From Rhynchopus sp. YZ270_cl-10 (taxonomy: Eukaryota > Euglenozoa > Diplonemea > Diplonemida > Diplonemidae), in contig OZ037931.1 in assembly GCA_964035575.1 (NCBI GenBank), forward strand, positions 319,567-383,566: DNA of 64,000 bases, given 5' to 3'. Below the pieces are notes generated by a model. It was not told where the DNA came from and ran no database searches. It saw only the letters and a list, made by a program, of their open reading frames with translations. Shown in pieces: positions 1 to 10,681 of the stretch; within the stretch, counting starts at the first letter, position 1, and each line of letters opens with the position of its first letter. A program made the position numbers and the translations under genes.

Positions 1-1
1 G

Positions 2-299
2 GTATGTATTGCGTAGATCTGGTGCTATACGGGGGGGTTTCACAACTTTTTACATCCACGTAGTTGTGAAAGGTTGTGAATAGGATTGAAATTTTGTGAA
101 ATTGGGGGATCAATCCTGTTCACAACTTTTCACAACTATGTGGGTGTGAAACGTTGTGAAAACTCCGCCCCCCCCCCCCCCCGTATAGCACCAACAGCTA
201 TTATTAGCGTTGCAATGCGAAAGTTATTTTCAGTGGTTTTAAAATGATGGGGAAATTAAGTGTGTAAAAAAACCCCCCCTCCCATTCCATATTTAACAG
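2..299 (+). other. Intron of a gene entering from the left edge
   Basis: The window opens with a single exonic G followed by a GTATGT donor, the same donor type as in the other introns here. It closes with a TTTAACAG acceptor just before a short open exon. The intron carries a foldback element (20-193), described separately. Exon identity upstream is unknown because it lies outside the window. Confidence 0.6.
20..193. mobile_element. Foldback/MITE-like element in an intron
   Basis: The ends GGTGCTATACGGGGGGG (21-37) and its complement finishing at 192 are inverted. The match continues inward through TTTCACAAC, TAGTTGTGAAA and AGGATTGA against their complements, so almost the whole 174 bp folds into one long imperfect hairpin. 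No target-site duplication is obvious. There is no coding capacity. It could be a non-autonomous foldback DNA element. Only one copy is seen in this window. Confidence 0.6.
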
Positions 300-350
300 A
301 TTCGTGACCTGAGCAAGAAGCTCAACAAGCCTGTCAAAGCCAAGAAGTAA
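300..350 (+). CDS. Last exon of an unidentified gene (partial)
   Basis: After the acceptor AG the sequence reads 16 codons, IRDLSKKLNKPVKAKK, then TAA. The lysine-rich tail is typical of small basic proteins such as ribosomal or nucleic-acid-binding proteins, but it is too short to name. Codon use is regular and GC-richer than the flanking intron, which supports it being coding. A hairpin element of the family described below follows about 110 bases downstream, as it does behind other genes in the window. Confidence 0.5.
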   Translation: MRDLSKKLNKPVKAKK

Positions 351-1334
351 GCACATAACGTCATTATTTTTTGCTCATGCTCGGACACTGCGTGCCAAAA
401 TTATGAACTCTCCGGATTGGGGAAAAGACATTATCCCTGACAACAACCTTGTGGAATCTCGCGCAGCTGATGTTGTGTGATAACGAATGTGATAACGGTG
501 ACTAAGCACAGGCTTTAGCTTCATCTTACAAACGTTTCTCTTTTTCTTTCTTTATTTTTTTTTTTGTTTTTTGTTTTTTTTTTTTTTTTTTTTGGGAGAG
601 TAAGAAAACAGAAGGGTTGAGGGGGACAAAAAACAGTCTGTGCGGAAGATGCCGTTCGCTATGGGGACGTTGTTTGGGCCTCGTTTGGTTGGATTGTGGA
701 TTGGTTTTGAATGCAAAACAAAAACAAGAAACAAAAAAAAGGTACAGACCCTAGGTTCCCCAAGGGGTCCTTAGGCGATTGTCGACACAACAAGAACTAA
801 AAAAAAGAGGGAAAAACACAGCACAAATGACGAGGTTCGTGAGACACGTTTCAAGGTGAGCCTCCTGGGTCCTGCTGCACGAGGCCATGTCATGCACCGC
901 GCTTGCCAACCTTTTGCATACCATGGCACATACCTGCGCTGGACATAGGAGCATTTTTCCTTTTGTGTCAAAAACAAGAACGCCAATAACGTGAACCCCA
1001 AAACCCCCTCTCCCTTTTTTGTAAAACGTTCGGTGGCAAAAAAGGTTACGTCCTTTGCGTGCTAAAAAAGTGCAATAAAAAAAACAGGGTGGACGTGAGT
1101 GCTTGTTTCTGGAGAAATTTGGCAAAATATAAAATGGGGAAAGGAAAAAAAAAAAAAAAGGACACACCTCTTTTCAACGTGGAGATGGAGACCTTCCTGC
1201 TTTTGGATGGCCTTTTCGGTTCGTCCTCAGCTATTGGGTTGCTTGCCAGACATAGCATAAGAACCTCTGCACCTCCCGGCTGTTCTTCAATTGTCATGTA
1301 CACCCTACAGAAAATTATCTTAGCAAGACAAACA
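351..1334. other. Intergenic region before astacin 1
   Basis: Contains the covarying hairpin element (463-533), long T-rich and A-rich tracts, and the 5' flank shared with the other astacin copies (from about 1165). No convincing gene. An in-frame open stretch upstream of 1335 exists, but the conserved signal peptide begins at 1335, so the upstream codons are judged non-coding. Confidence 0.5.
463..533 (+). promoter_or_regulatory. Hairpin element, copy 1
   Basis: Stem CTAAGC ... GCTTTAG with flanking GGTGA ... TCATC. Upstream it shares GCTGATG, TGTG and GATAACGAATRTGATAA with the copy at 45054. It sits about 110 bases after the stop codon at 350. It belongs to a seven-copy family whose stems vary in a compensatory way. 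Confidence 0.55.
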
Positions 1335-3917
1335 ATGTTGACACGTGTTCTAACGCTTGCTGTGATGTGTGCGGTCGGCCATTCGCGCAGCATCGTCGTC
1401 GACGGGAAGGAGTACTACCTGCACGGAGACATCATGGTGCCTAAGCAGCGCAAGGGTGCTGCGCTGGCTGTCACACCTTTGGAAGATAACACGAACCTGT
1501 GGCCAGGTGGGAAAGTGAACTACGTGATCGACACAACGATCCCGTCCCCGGATCTTGCCCTGTCAGCAGACGACGCCGCCATCGCATACGGCATTGCACA
1601 CTGGGAGGCAAAGACGTGCATCCGCTTCACAAGATGTGCGACAGAGGCAGCGTGCGCAACACCATACATCAAATTCGTGGGTGCTGAACTTGGACAGTGC
1701 ACGTCACCCATGGGTATTGACACGTCGAACGGGAATGTGAACGTGGTGCAGATGGCTAAGGACTGTGGCTTCGGCACTGCAGTTCACGAAATTGGGCACT
1801 CAATGGGATTCGCACACGTACAAATGCGCAAAGACAGGGAGTCCTACATCAGGGTGAACTTCTCCTCTGTGACGGAAGCTTTGGCGAGTAACTTTGCGAC
1901 CCTTGACGCGGATGCTCGCGACTTGGGAGTGTACGACTACATGTCTGTGATGCACTACGGACCCACTGCAGGGGCGAACACAAGCACCCCAGCCATCCTG
2001 ACACCACACCGCACTGGGCAGAACCAGGTACTCAGCCCTGGAGACCTTGCTGCAGTGAAGTTTCTGTACAACGACTGCAAGGCGACGTACGCAGCACCCA
2101 CGTGCATGGCGTCGATGGACACAGGTGTGACGCACCTCATCCCAGAGGGCAAGGCGTACCTGGTGGAGTTCGATGCACAGTACTCTGCAAACATCGACAT
2201 CCAGTACCCAGGCACGGTCCCATCCGCACGTGTGACCACCAGAATTCCTGCAGGGATGACAACGGAAGGGGGTGTCGGCTACACCACAGTCAGCTTTGTT
2301 CCCTCTGAGGAGGATGCTGGGAAGACGTACACAATGGCTGCTTCCTTTGCGGCTGATGGCACGTCAGTGACCTGCAGTGTGACGGTGAAGGTTGCTGGCT
2401 CGACGGCTGTGTGCAACGGTGTTGCTGCGAACGATGCTTCTGTGTGCAGTGGGCGTGGAACGTGTGTCGGTGAGCTTCCGTACGCACCCTGCACCTGCAA
2501 TGCGCAGTACGGTGGCCTCGACTGCAGTGGCTTCAGCGAATGCCCTGCGAACTACCTGGAGACCTTTGAAGGGCTGACGCTGTGGGACGCTCACCCTTCC
2601 GTCAACATTGAGCAGTCAGGCATTGTCACGGATGTGCGTGGACGTGGGACATCTTCGTGGCGTGTCGGGACTGCTGCGGCTGGTGTCGTGGGAGACACCT
2701 TTGACGCGTTCACGCAGGCACGCAAGCCCAAGCGTGTGTCCATCATGCTTGCACGGGCTGGCTCCGGCAGTGTGACTTTCGACATGCAATCGGCCGGCAC
2801 CTACGTGATCTGCATTGCTGTTGAGTTGAGTGAGTCATTGGCTGGGAGCTTCGATGACGGCGTGACGGCACGTTTGGAGTCTGTGGCTGAGCAGTTCCAC
2901 AGTGTTGATATGAACATCGACTGGACGACCAGCGCAGTGAGGGTCTTCGTGGATGGGAAGTTTGCGATGACACGGCAGATGGCAGGGGCATGTGCGGCGG
3001 AGGGGGTGCAGCACATGAACGTTGCTGGCTCCGGATGGGCCGATGACATCGGTGTGTGGTGCACAGACTACGCGATGGCGTCCGGGACAGCAACAACAAT
3101 CGGCACGACAGCGGACATTGTGAACGGTGGAAAGTCGCTTGTTCTGACACTGCAAGGGGGACTTGGGGAATGGCTTGACACAGACGTTGCAAAGGAAGCT
3201 ATTCTTGATGGGCTTGTGGCGGACGGACAGTCGGGTGGTGCGAAGGGGTGGAATGCCCTGAGGACAAGCATCGTGACGAAGAACATGGTGGCAGTGAACG
3301 GCAACACCTTGACTGTGACGTTCAACGCTGTCGCATCTTTTGCACCTTTGTTCAACGAGATTGTGCGCATGCGCCTGACTGCCGCCATGTTCAAGGACGG
3401 ACATGTTCCTGCGTCGCACGGCGATGAGATTGTGTTCGCAGTCCCAGGAGCTTCGGGTCGTGCACCTGCGACGACTGACCCTGCTGTGCTCAACACAGTG
3501 GTGCCGGACACGGCGTCGCCAACACAGGTGCCCACTAGTGTCCCGACCAGTGTTCCCACTGCCGTTCCAACTCAGACGCCCACCAGCGTTCCGACATCCA
3601 TCCCGACATCGGCACCCACAGTACGTAGTACTCCAACACAGGCGCCCAGAACCGTCGCTCCTGCGACACGGACACCTGTCAACATTGTCCCGCCTCCTGT
3701 CACTGCCACGCCGCCGAAGACATCATCCCCAGATGACGACGACGACGACGACCACAAAGTGCTTCTTCTCGTTCTTGCAGTTGCCGTCCCAACTGTGCTG
3801 ATTCTAGCAATTTTCATTGTGTACTGTGCAGTCAGCCAGACCAAGGGCAAGGGCAAGGGCAAGGGCAAGGGCAAAAGCCAGACTCCACCAACCCAACCAG
3901 ACCAGGAGATGGTGTAA
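1335..3917 (+). CDS. Astacin-family (M12A) metalloprotease, membrane-anchored, copy 1
   Basis: 860 residues. The start is chosen at the signal peptide MLTRVLTLAVMCAVGHSRS. A short propeptide (GDIMVPKQRKG) precedes the catalytic domain, which opens with NLWPGGKVNYVID. The zinc site is HEIGHSMGFAH (H151, E152, H155, H161) and the Met-turn is SVMHYG, both hallmarks of astacins. Next come an Ig-like segment, an EGF-like domain (CSGRGTCVG, CTCNAQYGGLDC), a LamG/concanavalin-like region starting YLETFEGLTLWD, and a beta-rich domain around GGKSLVLTLQGG. A Pro-Thr stalk, an Asp run, one transmembrane helix and a Lys-Gly tail ending QPDQEMV follow, so this should be a type I surface or endomembrane protease. 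The residue after the third zinc histidine is Val162, whereas copies 2 and 3 have the family Glu. In astacins that Glu contacts the mature N-terminus, so activity of copy 1 is uncertain. Confidence 0.9.
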   Translation: MLTRVLTLAVMCAVGHSRSIVVDGKEYYLHGDIMVPKQRKGAALAVTPLEDNTNLWPGGKVNYVIDTTIPSPDLALSADDAAIAYGIAHWEAKTCIRFTRCATEAACATPYIKFVGAELGQCTSPMGIDTSNGNVNVVQMAKDCGFGTAVHEIGHSMGFAHVQMRKDRESYIRVNFSSVTEALASNFATLDADARDLGVYDYMSVMHYGPTAGANTSTPAILTPHRTGQNQVLSPGDLAAVKFLYNDCKATYAAPTCMASMDTGVTHLIPEGKAYLVEFDAQYSANIDIQYPGTVPSARVTTRIPAGMTTEGGVGYTTVSFVPSEEDAGKTYTMAASFAADGTSVTCSVTVKVAGSTAVCNGVAANDASVCSGRGTCVGELPYAPCTCNAQYGGLDCSGFSECPANYLETFEGLTLWDAHPSVNIEQSGIVTDVRGRGTSSWRVGTAAAGVVGDTFDAFTQARKPKRVSIMLARAGSGSVTFDMQSAGTYVICIAVELSESLAGSFDDGVTARLESVAEQFHSVDMNIDWTTSAVRVFVDGKFAMTRQMAGACAAEGVQHMNVAGSGWADDIGVWCTDYAMASGTATTIGTTADIVNGGKSLVLTLQGGLGEWLDTDVAKEAILDGLVADGQSGGAKGWNALRTSIVTKNMVAVNGNTLTVTFNAVASFAPLFNEIVRMRLTAAMFKDGHVPASHGDEIVFAVPGASGRAPATTDPAVLNTVVPDTASPTQVPTSVPTSVPTAVPTQTPTSVPTSIPTSAPTVRSTPTQAPRTVAPATRTPVNIVPPPVTATPPKTSSPDDDDDDDHKVLLLVLAVAVPTVLILAIFIVYCAVSQTKGKGKGKGKGKSQTPPTQPDQEMV

Positions 3918-5580
3918 GGACGCTTCTTATGAGTGCTGTTCCTGTGTGGAGTGTGCAGTTTGTTCGTCTTTATCGTTATTCTCTGGTTACTATTTTATTA
4001 ATTCGTTTATTTGTACATTTAATTATGATTTGCCTTTTTTGTTTCATTCAATCTGTTGCGTGTCTCTTATCGCAACAGCTCTAACCTGGGAAACGTGAAA
4101 ATCACACACGGTTCCTTTTTTATTGCCTCCAAATATCCTTTGTCATTGCGACCTGTTTCGATTCAATCCTGCCTATGTCTGGCAGAGCATCCTATTGTTC
4201 TAACCTTTTGACGAAGATGCTTATGGCACGAGAGGCTCAGGTACAGTCTTCTGGTATCTCCGTCTGTAGAGACGTGCACACCTGCAAGGCTACCTTTTCT
4301 TTCTTGTGCTTGCAAAGTATCACCCTTCACTTGTCTTTTTATCACTGTGTGGTAATCGTTCATTTTCTCTCATTTAATTGGATTGTTGGCACCTGTATCA
4401 CACAATACACCATAGCAGGAAAACGCGAATCATTGAAATAAACCACAGTTTTTATAGGCGAGAAATATCTCTTCCCTTTGTAGCACTCACCGCGAGCTAC
4501 CAAAGAAGTAACCCAAAAAAGGACCCCATTTTCGTGGTTTTTTTTGCCTTCAACAAGCTCTTTGTTGCTCTAGTGGTAAAGATAAGATGCTCGTCTTTCC
4601 AAAAAGGTTTATTTAGGTCATTTCCTGCTGCAGTTGCCCACAGTCTGTTAGCCCCATATCATCAGCATTTTATTTTATTTTTTGTTGCTCCGCGCCTGTT
4701 GACTTTGTTCAGTAATGGTGTCCGCATTTTTAAGAAACATTGCTTTTTGTTTCCCCCCTTTTTTTTTTGTTCAAAGCAGTTTTGTGGCATCCCGAGCATG
4801 ATAACCAGACGTGTCCTTCTGACACGTCCTCTCCTCAGGCCTCCGTTTTGGGACCCCAGATTTATCTTGTAAAGTTGCTGTTTTATTATTCCGTTGGTGT
4901 AGAACACTGTCACCAAATGGGTTACCTTCACAACCTTTTTTTTTCAAGCTGACTAAGCACAAGCTCAGCACAAGCAGGCTTAGGATCATCTTGAGTCCTC
5001 ACAACAAAAGACAAATACAGCCCTCCTTTTTTTCTCTTCTCTTTACGATCCATCTGCTTCCTCCCCGGCCCCTGCTAGGCTCTGCAGAGGTTGTTCTCAC
5101 TGGGTATGCATGGCGACAATGTGCGCCACGCTGTCCATCCTCGTGAACTGCTGGTCGTAATCGCAGGAGCTGAAGGTGTGTACTGCAGTCGGCGCTGCGA
5201 TTGGACGCTGTGGGGGTTTCTTCCGCCCGGTGTTCCCAAAGTTAGGCTGATCCCTGTGTGCAGGATTCTACCTGTGGCTGAAGGTGTGAGACTGCTGCTG
5301 TAGGGATGGCGCTCAGCTGGGGTGCGTGGATAAGATGCCGGCACTTCTGCCGCAGATTGAGAATGTGTGGCAGTCGTGGTTTGCGCAGTTCAACATAAAG
5401 GGGGCATAGCGCTTTTCAACGTAGAGATGGAGACCTTTCTTTTGCTTTTTGGATGGCCTTTTCGGTTCGTCCTCAGCTTCTGGGTTGCTTGCCAGACATA
5501 GCATAAGAACCTCTGCACCTCCCGGCTGTTCTTCAATTGTCATGTACACCCAACAGAAAATTATCTTAGCAAGACAAACA
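3918..5580. other. Intergenic spacer of the astacin tandem repeat, unit 1
   Basis: AT- and T-rich. Nearly colinear with 8086-10681, so gene plus spacer were duplicated together. It holds the hairpin element at 4944-4994. At 4681-4710 it carries the uninterrupted site GCTCCGCGCCTGTTGAC, which in unit 2 is split by the 852-bp element. No gene seen. Confidence 0.6.
4944..4994 (+). promoter_or_regulatory. Hairpin element, copy 2
   Basis: Stem TCAAGCTGACTAAGC pairs with GCTTAGGATCATCTTGA around an 18-19 base loop. The outer pairs (TCAAG/CTTGA) differ from those of the 45054 copy (ATAAG/CTTAT) but remain complementary. It lies about 1.0 kb after the astacin 1 stop. Confidence 0.55.
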
Positions 5581-8085
5581 ATGTTGACACGTGTTCTGGC
5601 GCTTGCTGTGATGTGTGCGGTCGGCCATTCGCGCAGCATCGTCGTCGACGGGAAGGAGTACTACCTGCACGGAGACATCATGGTGCCTAAGCAGCGCAAG
5701 GGTGCTGCGCTGTCCGTCACACCTTTGGAAGATAACACGAACCTGTGGCCAGGTGGGAAAGTGAACTACGTGATCGACACAACGATCCCGTCCCCGGATC
5801 TTGCCCTGTCAGCAGACGACGCCGCCATCGCACACGGCATTGCACACTGGGAGGCAAAGACGTGCATCCGCTTCACAAGATGTGCGACAGAGGCAGCGTG
5901 CGCAACACCATACATCAAATTCGTGGGTGCTGAACTTGGACAGTGCACGTCACCCATGGGTATTGACACGTCGAACGGGAATGTGAACGTGGTGCAGATG
6001 GCTAAGAACTGTGGCTTCGGCACTGCAATCCACGAAATTGGGCACTCAATGGGATTAGCGCACGAACAGATGCGCAAAGACAGGGAGTCCTACATCAGGG
6101 TGAACTTCTCCTCCGTGACGGAAGCTTTGGCGAGTAACTTTGCGACCCTTGACGCGGATGCTCGCGACTTGGGAGTGTACGACTACATGTCTGTGATGCA
6201 CTACGGACCCACTGCAGGGGCGAACACAAGCACCCCAGCCATCCTGACACCACACCGCACTGGGCAGAACCAGGCACTCAGCCCTGGAGACCTTGCTGCA
6301 GTGAAGTTTCTGTACAACGACTGCAAGGCGACGTACGCAGCACCCACGTGCATGGCGTCGATGGACACAGGTGTGACGCACCTCATCCCAGAGGGCAAGG
6401 CGTACCTGGTGGAGTTCGATGCACAGTACTCTGCAAACATCGACATCCAGTACCCAGGCACGGTCCCATCCGCACGTGTGACCACCAGAATTCCTGCAGG
6501 GATGACAACGGAAGGGGGTGTCGGCTACACCACAGTCAGCTTTGTTCCCTCTGAGGAGGATGCTGGGAAGACGTACACAATGGCTGCTTCCTTTGCGGCT
6601 GACGGCACGTCAGTGACCTGCAGTGTGACGGTGAAGGTTGCTGGCTCGACGGCTGTGTGCAACGGTGTTGCTGCGAACGATGCTTCTGTGTGCAGTGGAC
6701 GTGGAACGTGTGTCGGTGAGCTTCCGTACGCACCCTGCACCTGCAATGCGCAGTACGGTGGCCTCGACTGCAGTGGCTTCAGCGAATGCCCTGCGAACTA
6801 CCTGGAGACCTTTGAAGGGCTGACGCTGTGGGACGCTCTCCCCTCCGTCGATGTTGAGCAGTCAGGCATTGTCACGGATGTGCGTGGACGTGGGACATCT
6901 TCGTGGCGTGTTGGGACTGCTGCGGCTGGTGTCGTGGGAGACACCTTTGACGCGTTCACGCAGGCACGCAAGCCCAAGCGTGTGTCCATCATGCTTGCAC
7001 GGGCTGGCTCCGGCAGTGTGACTTTCCTCATGCAATCGGCTGACACCTACGAGAGCTGCATTGCTGTTGAGTTGAGTGCATCAGTTGATGCGAGCTTCGA
7101 TGACGGCGTGACAGCACGTTTGGAGTCTGTGGCTGAGCAGTTCCACAGTGTTGATATGCACATCGACTGGACGACCAGCGCAGTGAGGGTCTTCGTGGAT
7201 GGGAAGTTTGCGATGACACGGCAGATGGCAGGGGCATGTGCGGCGGAGGGGGTGCAGCACATGAGCGTTACTGGCTCCGGATGGGCCGATGACATCGGTG
7301 TGTGGTGCACAGACTACGCGATGGCGTCCGGGACAGCAACAACGATCGGCACAACAGCAGACATTGTGAACGGTGGAAAGTCGCTTGTTCTGACACTGCA
7401 AGGGGGACTTGGGGAATGGCTTGACACAGACGTTGCAAAGGAAGCTATTCTTGATGGGCTTGTGGCGGACGGACAGTCGGGTGGTGCGAAGGGGTGGAAT
7501 GCCCTGAGGACAAGCATTGTGACGAAGAACATGGTGGCAGTGAACGGCAACACCTTGACTGTGACGTTCAACGCTGTCGCATCTTTTGCACCTTTGTTCA
7601 ACGAGATTGTGCGCATGCGCCTGACTGCCGCCATGTTCAAGGACGGACGTGTTCCTGCGTCGCACGGAGACGAGATTGTGTTCGCAGTTCCAGGAGCTTC
7701 GGGTCGTGCACCTGCGACGACTGACCCTGCTGTGCTCAACACAGTGGTGCCGGACACTGCGTCGCCAACACAGGTGCCCACTAGTGTCCCGACCAGTGTT
7801 ACCACTGCCGTTCCAACTCAGACGCCCACCAGCGTTCCAACGTCCATCCCGACATCGGCACCCACAGTACGTATTACTCCACCTGTCACTGCCACGCCGC
7901 CGAAGACATCATCCCCAGACGATGACGACGACGATGACGACAAAGTGCTTATTCTCGTTCTGGTAGTTGCCCTCCCAACTGTGCTGATTCTGGCAATTGT
8001 GGTGGTGTACTGTGCAGTCAGCCACAGCAAGAGTAAGAGCAAGACCCAGACTTCACCAACCCAACCAGACCAGGAGATGGTGTAG
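5581..8085 (+). CDS. Astacin-family (M12A) metalloprotease, membrane-anchored, copy 2
   Basis: 834 residues with the same start, signal peptide and domain order as copy 1. The zinc motif is HEIGHSMGLAHEQ, with the conserved Glu intact, so this copy has the expected catalytic residues. The Pro-Thr stalk is shorter: the block containing RTVAPATRTPVNIV in copies 1 and 3 is missing. The acidic run is eight Asp, and the cytoplasmic tail is SKSKSKTQTSPTQPDQEMV rather than a Lys-Gly repeat. Most of the catalytic and central regions are nearly identical to the neighbours, which suggests recent duplication or gene conversion, with change concentrated in the stalk and tail. Confidence 0.9.
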   Translation: MLTRVLALAVMCAVGHSRSIVVDGKEYYLHGDIMVPKQRKGAALSVTPLEDNTNLWPGGKVNYVIDTTIPSPDLALSADDAAIAHGIAHWEAKTCIRFTRCATEAACATPYIKFVGAELGQCTSPMGIDTSNGNVNVVQMAKNCGFGTAIHEIGHSMGLAHEQMRKDRESYIRVNFSSVTEALASNFATLDADARDLGVYDYMSVMHYGPTAGANTSTPAILTPHRTGQNQALSPGDLAAVKFLYNDCKATYAAPTCMASMDTGVTHLIPEGKAYLVEFDAQYSANIDIQYPGTVPSARVTTRIPAGMTTEGGVGYTTVSFVPSEEDAGKTYTMAASFAADGTSVTCSVTVKVAGSTAVCNGVAANDASVCSGRGTCVGELPYAPCTCNAQYGGLDCSGFSECPANYLETFEGLTLWDALPSVDVEQSGIVTDVRGRGTSSWRVGTAAAGVVGDTFDAFTQARKPKRVSIMLARAGSGSVTFLMQSADTYESCIAVELSASVDASFDDGVTARLESVAEQFHSVDMHIDWTTSAVRVFVDGKFAMTRQMAGACAAEGVQHMSVTGSGWADDIGVWCTDYAMASGTATTIGTTADIVNGGKSLVLTLQGGLGEWLDTDVAKEAILDGLVADGQSGGAKGWNALRTSIVTKNMVAVNGNTLTVTFNAVASFAPLFNEIVRMRLTAAMFKDGRVPASHGDEIVFAVPGASGRAPATTDPAVLNTVVPDTASPTQVPTSVPTSVTTAVPTQTPTSVPTSIPTSAPTVRITPPVTATPPKTSSPDDDDDDDDKVLILVLVVALPTVLILAIVVVYCAVSHSKSKSKTQTSPTQPDQEMV

Positions 8086-8882
8086 GGGCGCTTCTTGTGA
8101 GTGCTGTTCCTGTGTGAAGGTTGCAGTTTGTTCGACGTTCTCATTATTCTCTGTAGATACTATTTTATTAATGCTCGTTTGATTTTTACTTTGTGTGTAT
8201 TTAATTATGATTTGCCTTTTTTGTTTCATGCAATCTGTTGCGTGTCTCTTATCGCAACAGCTCTAACCTGGGAAACGTGAAAATCACACACGGTTCCTTT
8301 TTTATTCCCTCCAAATATCCTTTGTCATTGCGACCTGTTTCGATTCAATCCTGCCTATGTCTGGCAGAGCATCCTATTGTTCTAACCTTTTGACGAAGAT
8401 GCTTATGGCACGAGAGGCTCAGGTACAGTCTTCTGGTATCTCCGTCTGTAGAGACGTGCACACCTACAAGGCTACCTTTTCTTTCTTGTGCTTGCAAAGT
8501 ATCACTTTTCACTTGTCTTTTTATCACTGTGTGGTAATCGTTCATTTTCTCTCATTTAATTGGATTGTTGGCACCTGTATCACACAATACACCATAGCAG
8601 GAAAACGCGAATCATTGAAATAAACCACAGTTTTTATAGGCGAGAAATGTCTCTCTTCCATTTGTGGCACTCACCGCGAGCTACCAAAAAAATAACCCAA
8701 AAAAGGACCCCCTTTTCGTGGTTTTTTTTGCCTTCAACAAGCTCTTTGTTGCTCTAGTGGGTAAAGATAATATGCTCGTCTTTCCAAAAAGGTTTATTTA
8801 GGTCATTTCCTGCTGCAGTTGCCATCACTCTGTTAGCCCCATATCATCAGCATTTTTTTTTTTTTTTTTGTTGCTCCGCGCC

Positions 8883-9734
8883 CAGGGCTATTTCTAAAAA
8901 CCTGTCCCTGTCCCTGATTTTTGGAAAATGAAAGTTGCCAAAAAATTTGCACGGGGCTTATATACAGGGCTGCCAAAAAATTTGCACGTACTACAGTACT
9001 TACAGAGAGGGGGGTGGGCTTTCTGCTTGAAGAAAGTTGCCGATTTTTTTTGTGTTGAAAAGTTTTCTTCCAGATTGTGCAAATAACGGGGGTTTTGGTG
9101 TATTCTGAAAAATCCTAGAGGGCGCACCAGGCCGCGTGCCGGAGGCGCTATGAGGGGGTTTCTTAGAAAACTTGTTCTCTACACTAACATCACACTGGCA
9201 CCGTACTCATTTTAACAAAAACCAAGAACTTGCCCAATTCTGCAAATTGACCCCACCACAGAACGGACGGATTCTGGAAATGCAAATGCCGGTGTTTTCG
9301 CGCATTTTCATGTTTCAGCATCTGGGGGAGAAAATCTGGGTTGTGGGATTTACCTTGGCCCCTTTACCTTACACTCATTTTGACCAAAACCAATAACTTG
9401 GCCATTTCGGCAAATTGACCCACCACAGTGCGGACAGATTCCGGAAATGCCAATCGCGGTATGTTTTGGGGCTGAAAAATTTTCAGGGTAAATTTTTTTT
9501 GAGCAGCATTTTTTGGCTGAAAATGGGCCCCACGTATTAGTGACCGGGCTCATATTTTCAAAAAATTTAAGTGGTCAAAAAATTGTCCAATTTTCGAGAT
9601 TGACCCCACCACTGCACGGGTGAATCCCAAAAATGCAAATAAGGGCGTTTTTGGCACAAAATAAATCTGCCAAAAAAATTGTGTCCCGGATTGGATTTTG
9701 GACCCCCCGGACCCCATATTTAGAAATAGCCCTG
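8883..9734. mobile_element. hAT-like non-autonomous DNA transposon, copy A
   Basis: The ends are a perfect inverted repeat, CAGGGCTATTTCTAAA and its complement. CTCCGCGCC lies immediately on both sides (8874-8882 and 9735-9743), while the paralogous spacer of astacin 1 has it only once, so the insertion is proved by an empty site. An inverted copy lies at 61452-62307 with an exact 8-bp duplication. CAGGG termini and 8-bp duplications fit the hAT superfamily. The interior has no transposase. It contains three diverged modules with the core TTGACCCCACCAC. Confidence 0.85.
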
Positions 9735-9993
9735 CTCCGCGCCTGTTGACTTTGTTCAGTAATGGTGTCCGCATTTTTAAAAAAAAAACATTGCTTTTTG
9801 TTTCCCCCCTTTTTTTTTGTTCAAAGCAGTTTTGTGGCATCCCGAGCATGATAACCAGACGTGTCCTTCAGACGCGTCCTCTCCTCAGGCCTCCGTTTTG
9901 GGACCCCAGAATCATCTTGTAAAGTTGCTGTTTTATTATTCCGTTGGTGTAGAACACTGTCACCAAATGGGTTACCTTCACAACCTTTTTTTT

Positions 9994-10044
9994 TCAAGCT
10001 GACTAAGCACAAGCTCAGCACAAGCAGGCTTAGGATCATCTTGA
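9994..10044 (+). promoter_or_regulatory. Hairpin element, copy 3
   Basis: Same as the copy at 4944-4994, carried along by the astacin spacer duplication. Stem TCAAGCTGACTAAGC against GCTTAGGATCATCTTGA. Confidence 0.5.
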
Positions 10045-10681
10045 GTCCTCACAACAAAAGACAAATACAGCCCTCCTTTTTTTCTCTTCTCTTTACGATC
10101 CATCTGCTTCCTCCAGGCCCTGCTAGGCTCTTCAGAGGTACTTCACACTGGGCGCATTATTCATGGAGACAATGTGCGCCACGCTGTCCATCCTCGCTGG
10201 TAGTCATCTAAGGAGCTGAAGGTGTGTACTGCAGTCGGCGCTGCGATTGGACGCTGTGGGGGTTTCTTCCGCCCGGTGTTCCCGAAGTGAAGCTGATCCC
10301 TGTGTGCAGGATTCTACCTTTGGTGGCTGAAGGTGTGAGGCTGTTGCCGCTGTTGCTGTAGGTACCTACTATCTGGCGAAACAGTAGTCAAGGGAACGGA
10401 CTTGAAACTGTCAGCGGATGGCGCTCAGCTGGGGTGCATGGATAAGATGCCGGCACTTCTGCCGCAGATTGAGAATGTGTGGCAGTCGTGGTTTGCGCAG
10501 TTCAACATAAAGGGGGCATAGCGCTTTTTAACGTAGAGATGTAAACCTTCCTGCTTTGTGGATGGCCTTTTCAGTTCGTCCTCAGCTATTGGCTAGACGT
10601 AGCATAAGAACCTCTGCACCTCCCGGCTGTTCTTCAATTGTCATGTACACCCAACAGAAAATTATCTTAGCAAGACAAACA

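Larger units (their letters stand above)
8086..10681. other. Intergenic spacer of the astacin tandem repeat, unit 2
   Basis: Colinear with the spacer of unit 1 except for the inserted 852-bp element (8883-9734). Contains the third hairpin element (9994-10044) and T-rich tracts. No gene seen. Confidence 0.6.

Noticed and set aside
1059-1334. N-terminal extension of astacin 1
   Set aside because: A conserved signal peptide begins at 1335 in all three copies, and the upstream codons differ in copies 2 and 3.
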